In this document: positions 4,743-7,136 of the stretch, piece by piece
Layout of the letters: each line of letters begins with the position of its first letter
Numbering within the stretch: the first letter of the stretch is position 1
Source: Palsa-461 sp040414865
GTDB taxonomy: Bacteria > Actinomycetota > Acidimicrobiia > Acidimicrobiales > RAAP-2
Length of the DNA stretch: 7,136 nt
Assembly: GCA_040414865.1 (NCBI GenBank)
Contig: JBEDUR010000011.1
Span: 1-7,136, forward strand
Direction of reading: 5' to 3'
Notes under the pieces: model-generated
Seen by the model: the letters and a program-made list of their open reading frames with translations, nothing else
Database searches by the model: none
Told to the model about the DNA's origin: nothing
Made by a program: the position numbers and the translations under genes

Positions 4743-6683
4743 GTGCCTGACTTCACCCGCCACCTCGCCAACGCTGACGACGAGACGATCCGCGCCGCGC
4801 TCGATCGAGCGGACCTGCCAGCGCTGCTACCCGCGCTCGCCGCTGCCACGGGCGACCTGGACCTCGTCCCCGATCACCTCCGCAAGCCTGCGGGCGGGCT
4901 GCTCAACCCCGGCTCTGGGCTCGGCCCCGCCGAACAGGCCGAAGCGCTCGAGATGGCGTTCGCCGCGCTGGCACGCCTGCGCGACGAGAACGGAGGGCGG
5001 CCGCTGGTCACGGCATCTCCCGACGAGGCGACGATGGCACGGCTGCTGCTGTTCGCCACCGGCGGACAGCCGGCCGGTGACTACCTCGAGCTGCTGGAGG
5101 AGGAGCTGAACATCGGCAACGACCCGCGCACACCCGCGTGGCGCAAGGACGAGTTGGCATCCGACCGCCCATTCACCGTCGCGATCATCGGCGCGGGTAT
5201 GTCCGGCCTGGTCGCTGCGCACCGCCTCGCGCAGGCCGGCCTCGACTTCGTCGTGCTGGACAAGAACGCCGACGTAGGTGGCACCTGGTTCGACAACCAG
5301 TACCCAGGCTGTCGTGTCGACGTCTCGAACCTCTTCTACAGCTACTCGTTCGCACAGCGCGACGACTGGCCCGAGTACTACTCGTCGCAGCCCGTGCTGC
5401 TCGAGTACTTCCGCTCCGTCACCGAGTCGTCCGGCATCCGCGACCGCATACGCTTCAACACCGAGGTCACCTCGATCGAGTTCGACGAGTCGTCCATGAC
5501 CTGGACGCTGCAGCTCCTCAACTCCCACGGACGCGAGGAAGCGCTTACGGCGCATGCCGTGGTGAGTGCCGTCGGTCAGCTCAACCGGCCGAGCCTGCCG
5601 AAAATCGCTGGCCGTGAGACGTTCGCTGGCCCTGCCTTCCACTCGGCGCAGTGGGACCCTTCGGTCTCCCTCGAGGGCAAGCGCGTCGCCGTCATCGGAA
5701 CGGGTGCCAGTGCGGTGCAGTTCATTCCCAAGGTCGCCGCGATCGCCGGGCACCTCACCGTCTTCCAGCGCACGCCCGCGTGGTTCATCCCCTCGCCGAG
5801 CTACACCGACAAGATCATCGAGGAGGTGCGTTGGCTCCGGGACAACGTCCCCGGCTACACGCACTGGAGCCGCTTCCTCGTGTTCTGGGGCAACGTCGAG
5901 GGCATGATGCCCTTCGCTCGGGTCGACGCCTCGTGGACGGCGCCGAGCGAAGGCCCGGAGTCGGTCAGCGCACAGAACGACTTCATACGCCAGACCCTTA
6001 CCGGCTACCTGCAGGCGCAGTTCAACGACCGCCCCGACCTCCTCGAGAAGATCATGCCGACATATGCGCCGTTTTCGAAGCGGTTCATCCTCGATGATGG
6101 CGCATGGGCGAGCGCGCTCAAGCGCGACAACGTCGCACTCGTCATCGAGAAGATCTCCGAGATCGCGCCGTCGGGCGTGCGCACCGCGGATGGCGAGCTC
6201 CATGAGGTCGACGTGCTCATCTACGGCACTGGCTTCCAAGCTTCGGACTTCCTCGCGCCGATGAAGATCGTGGGCCGCGGCGGAGTCGAGCTCCACGAGT
6301 GGTGGGCCGGCGACGCGCGCGCCTACCTCGGTATCACGGTCCCGTCGTTCCCCAACCTCTACCTGATGTACGGGCCGAACACGAACATCGTTGTGAACGG
6401 CAGCATCACGTACTTCTCAGAGTGCGAGGTTCAGTACATCCTCGGCTGCATCAAGGCCATGCTCACCGACGGGATCCGAGGGATGGACGTAAGGCCCGAG
6501 GTGCACGACGCCTACAACGAGAAGGTCGACGCCGAGAACCTCAAGATGGCGTGGGGCGTCTCCTCGGTGAACACCTGGTACAAGAACGCGACCGGTCGCA
6601 CCGCGCAGAACTGGCCTTTCAGCCTCCTCGACTACTGGCGCCAGACCCGCCAGCCCGACCTCGCCGACTACGAGCTGCTGTAG
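4743..6683 (+). CDS. Baeyer-Villiger monooxygenase, 4-hydroxyacetophenone monooxygenase (HAPMO)-like
   Basis: A 646-residue class B flavoprotein monooxygenase that would use FAD, NADPH and O2 to insert oxygen next to a ketone, giving an ester or lactone. The first Rossmann motif GAGMSG is at 150-155, binding FAD. The VGGTWFDNQYPGCRVD block is at about 178-193. The complete Baeyer-Villiger fingerprint FxGxxxHxxxWD is at 294-305, with H300 and W304. The second Rossmann motif GTGASA is at 319-324, for NADPH. FQRTPAW at 341-347 carries the conserved active-site-region arginine. Before the first Rossmann fold lie about 140 mostly helical residues, absent from cyclohexanone-type enzymes (about 540 residues) but present in HAPMO (about 640), so length and domain order fit that subgroup. 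The natural substrate is unknown; aryl or aliphatic ketones are possible. It is monocistronic, with its own ribosome site and a terminator 37 bases after the stop. No esterase or alcohol dehydrogenase is adjacent. Confidence 0.93.
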   Translation: MPDFTRHLANADDETIRAALDRADLPALLPALAAATGDLDLVPDHLRKPAGGLLNPGSGLGPAEQAEALEMAFAALARLRDENGGRPLVTASPDEATMARLLLFATGGQPAGDYLELLEEELNIGNDPRTPAWRKDELASDRPFTVAIIGAGMSGLVAAHRLAQAGLDFVVLDKNADVGGTWFDNQYPGCRVDVSNLFYSYSFAQRDDWPEYYSSQPVLLEYFRSVTESSGIRDRIRFNTEVTSIEFDESSMTWTLQLLNSHGREEALTAHAVVSAVGQLNRPSLPKIAGRETFAGPAFHSAQWDPSVSLEGKRVAVIGTGASAVQFIPKVAAIAGHLTVFQRTPAWFIPSPSYTDKIIEEVRWLRDNVPGYTHWSRFLVFWGNVEGMMPFARVDASWTAPSEGPESVSAQNDFIRQTLTGYLQAQFNDRPDLLEKIMPTYAPFSKRFILDDGAWASALKRDNVALVIEKISEIAPSGVRTADGELHEVDVLIYGTGFQASDFLAPMKIVGRGGVELHEWWAGDARAYLGITVPSFPNLYLMYGPNTNIVVNGSITYFSECEVQYILGCIKAMLTDGIRGMDVRPEVHDAYNEKVDAENLKMAWGVSSVNTWYKNATGRTAQNWPFSLLDYWRQTRQPDLADYELL

Positions 6684-6720
6684 GGGTTCGATCGATTCAA
6701 CGACCTCGCTCGCCGCGTCC

Positions 6721-6753
6721 GGTGCCGGCCAAGACGAGGCTCGCACCTTTTAT
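6721..6753 (+). terminator. Rho-independent terminator of the monooxygenase gene
   Basis: Stem GGTGC/GCACC (6721-6725 with 6743-6747), a C-C mismatch and G-T wobble, then GCC/GGC closing a 7-base AAGACGA loop. TTTTAT follows immediately at 6748-6753. A GC-rich stem plus T-run 37 bases after the stop codon is the classic arrangement, and T-runs are rare in this DNA. Confidence 0.65.
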
Positions 6754-6812
6754 CCGACGTTTCGGGGAGCACCGAAGCCGCCACGGCGCAGACCTGACCC
6801 CAATCGGAGCGG

Positions 6813-6832
6813 TCGGCGGCGAGCGACGCCGA
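6813..6832 (+). other. Stem-loop 1 in the ileS leader region
   Basis: TCGGCG (6813-6818) and CGCCGA (6827-6832) form a perfect 6-bp stem with an 8-base GCGAGCGA loop, extendable by a G-T pair. It lies about 90 bases before the ileS start. Its role is unknown, and GC-rich sequence makes chance stems common. Confidence 0.3.
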
Positions 6833-6851
6833 TGAGCACCGATAGGCCGTA

Positions 6852-6883
6852 GGCTCTGCCGAACGCCGGCGGTCGGCTAGGCC
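6852..6883 (+). other. Stem-loop 2 in the ileS leader region
   Basis: GCCGA (6858-6862) pairs with TCGGC (6873-6877), with a lower helix of GGC (6852-6854) and GCC (6881-6883) separated by short internal loops. It ends 37 bases before the ileS start. Directly after it, CGCGGC (6883-6888) can pair with GCCGCG (6915-6920), the six bases touching the ileS ATG, so the leader could fold to cover the start. Confidence 0.3.
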
Positions 6884-6920
6884 GCGGCATGCATACCCAG
6901 ACGATCCTTCGAGAGCCGCG

Positions 6921-7136
6921 ATGTTTCGCCCCATACCACCAGACGTCGACTTCGTGGCGCTGGAGAAGGACGGGCTCGACCGGTGGGCCGCCCACGACGT
7001 GTTCGCTCGCTCCCTCGTCCAGCGCAAAGGGGCCCCGCCGTGGATCTTCTATGAGGGCCCGCCCACCGCCAACAACAAGCCGGGGGTCCACCACGTCTGG
7101 GCCCGCGTCTACAAGGACATGTTCTGCCGGTTCCGC
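6921..7136 (+). CDS. ileS: Isoleucyl-tRNA synthetase, N-terminal fragment (continues past window)
   Basis: Seventy-two codons from ATG 6921 run to the right edge without a stop. The protein opens MFRPIPPDVDFVALE, then W-x-x-HDVFARSLVQRKG, then FYEGPPTAN at about 43-51. This is the known N-terminus of class I isoleucyl-tRNA synthetases, which charge tRNA-Ile in the cytoplasm. The HIGH-type ATP-binding motif appears as P-G-V-H-H-V (about 54-59), followed by WARVYKDMFCRFR. The G-[IV]-H-H form is the one found in Bacteroidetes-like IleS proteins rather than the HVGH or HYGH seen in Thermus and mycobacteria. The residue after PTAN is N where G is common. About 950 or more residues, including the KMSKS loop and editing domain, lie outside the window. 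The ribosome site is weak (GAGAG, 5 bases before the ATG). The upstream terminator separates it from the monooxygenase gene. Confidence 0.92.
   Translation, partial: MFRPIPPDVDFVALEKDGLDRWAAHDVFARSLVQRKGAPPWIFYEGPPTANNKPGVHHVWARVYKDMFCRFR

Noticed and set aside
3349..5109. Long plus-strand open frame of 586 codons
   Set aside because: It runs antisense to the GNAT and Cof-type genes and then out of frame into the monooxygenase gene. It has Arg/Ser/Pro-rich composition and no recognisable motif.
4827..6296. Minus-strand open frame of 489 codons
   Set aside because: It is the antisense of the monooxygenase gene, an effect of GC-rich codon bias; its translation shows no family features.
6684..6920. 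T-box riboswitch before ileS
   Set aside because: No TGG trinucleotide and no AGGGTGGNACCGCG-like element occurs in this stretch, so only unspecific stem-loops are claimed.
1..7136. Mobile element, CRISPR array, tRNA or defence system
   Set aside because: No terminal inverted repeats, transposase or integrase motifs, regularly spaced repeats, cloverleaf sequences or known defence domains were found.

Overview
The window is high-GC DNA read mostly in GTG/ATG-started frames with strong G/C third positions. The gene content points to an actinobacterium, possibly an uncultured Acidimicrobiia-like lineage, but no rRNA or other diagnostic marker is present, so this is inference from composition and gene style. 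No mobile element, CRISPR array, tRNA or rRNA was seen.

Layout: (1) 1-905, minus strand, the N-terminal ~300 codons of a VAO-type FAD-binding oxidase resembling alkyldihydroxyacetonephosphate synthase, running off the left edge. (2) A divergent 139-bp gap, then a tightly packed plus-strand cluster at 1045-3003: a glutathione-peroxidase-family thiol peroxidase, an HxpB-like HAD sugar-phosphatase, and a second HAD hydrolase overlapping it by 4 bp (GTGA). (3) A short convergent junction, then a minus-strand pair: a Cof-type (class IIB) HAD phosphatase at 3700-4503 followed by a GNAT acetyltransferase at 3039-3626. (4) A 239-bp divergent gap with a candidate promoter and operator, then a 646-residue Baeyer-Villiger monooxygenase of the 4-hydroxyacetophenone-monooxygenase type at 4743-6683, closed by a good stem-loop terminator. 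(5) A 237-bp region, structured in its ileS-proximal half, and the first 72 codons of isoleucyl-tRNA synthetase (ileS), running off the right edge.

Functional picture: this looks like ordinary chromosomal housekeeping and accessory metabolism. Peroxide detoxification and two HAD phosphatases are probably co-transcribed, which suits metabolite repair or sugar-phosphate clean-up. A third HAD enzyme and an acetyltransferase form a separate small operon. The monooxygenase stands alone as a catabolic or biotransformation enzyme. I found no clear undescribed multi-gene system. The points most worth a second look are the altered catalytic motif of the second HAD protein, the GPX-HAD-HAD cluster, the structured ileS leader without a T-box, and the dyad overlapping the monooxygenase promoter.
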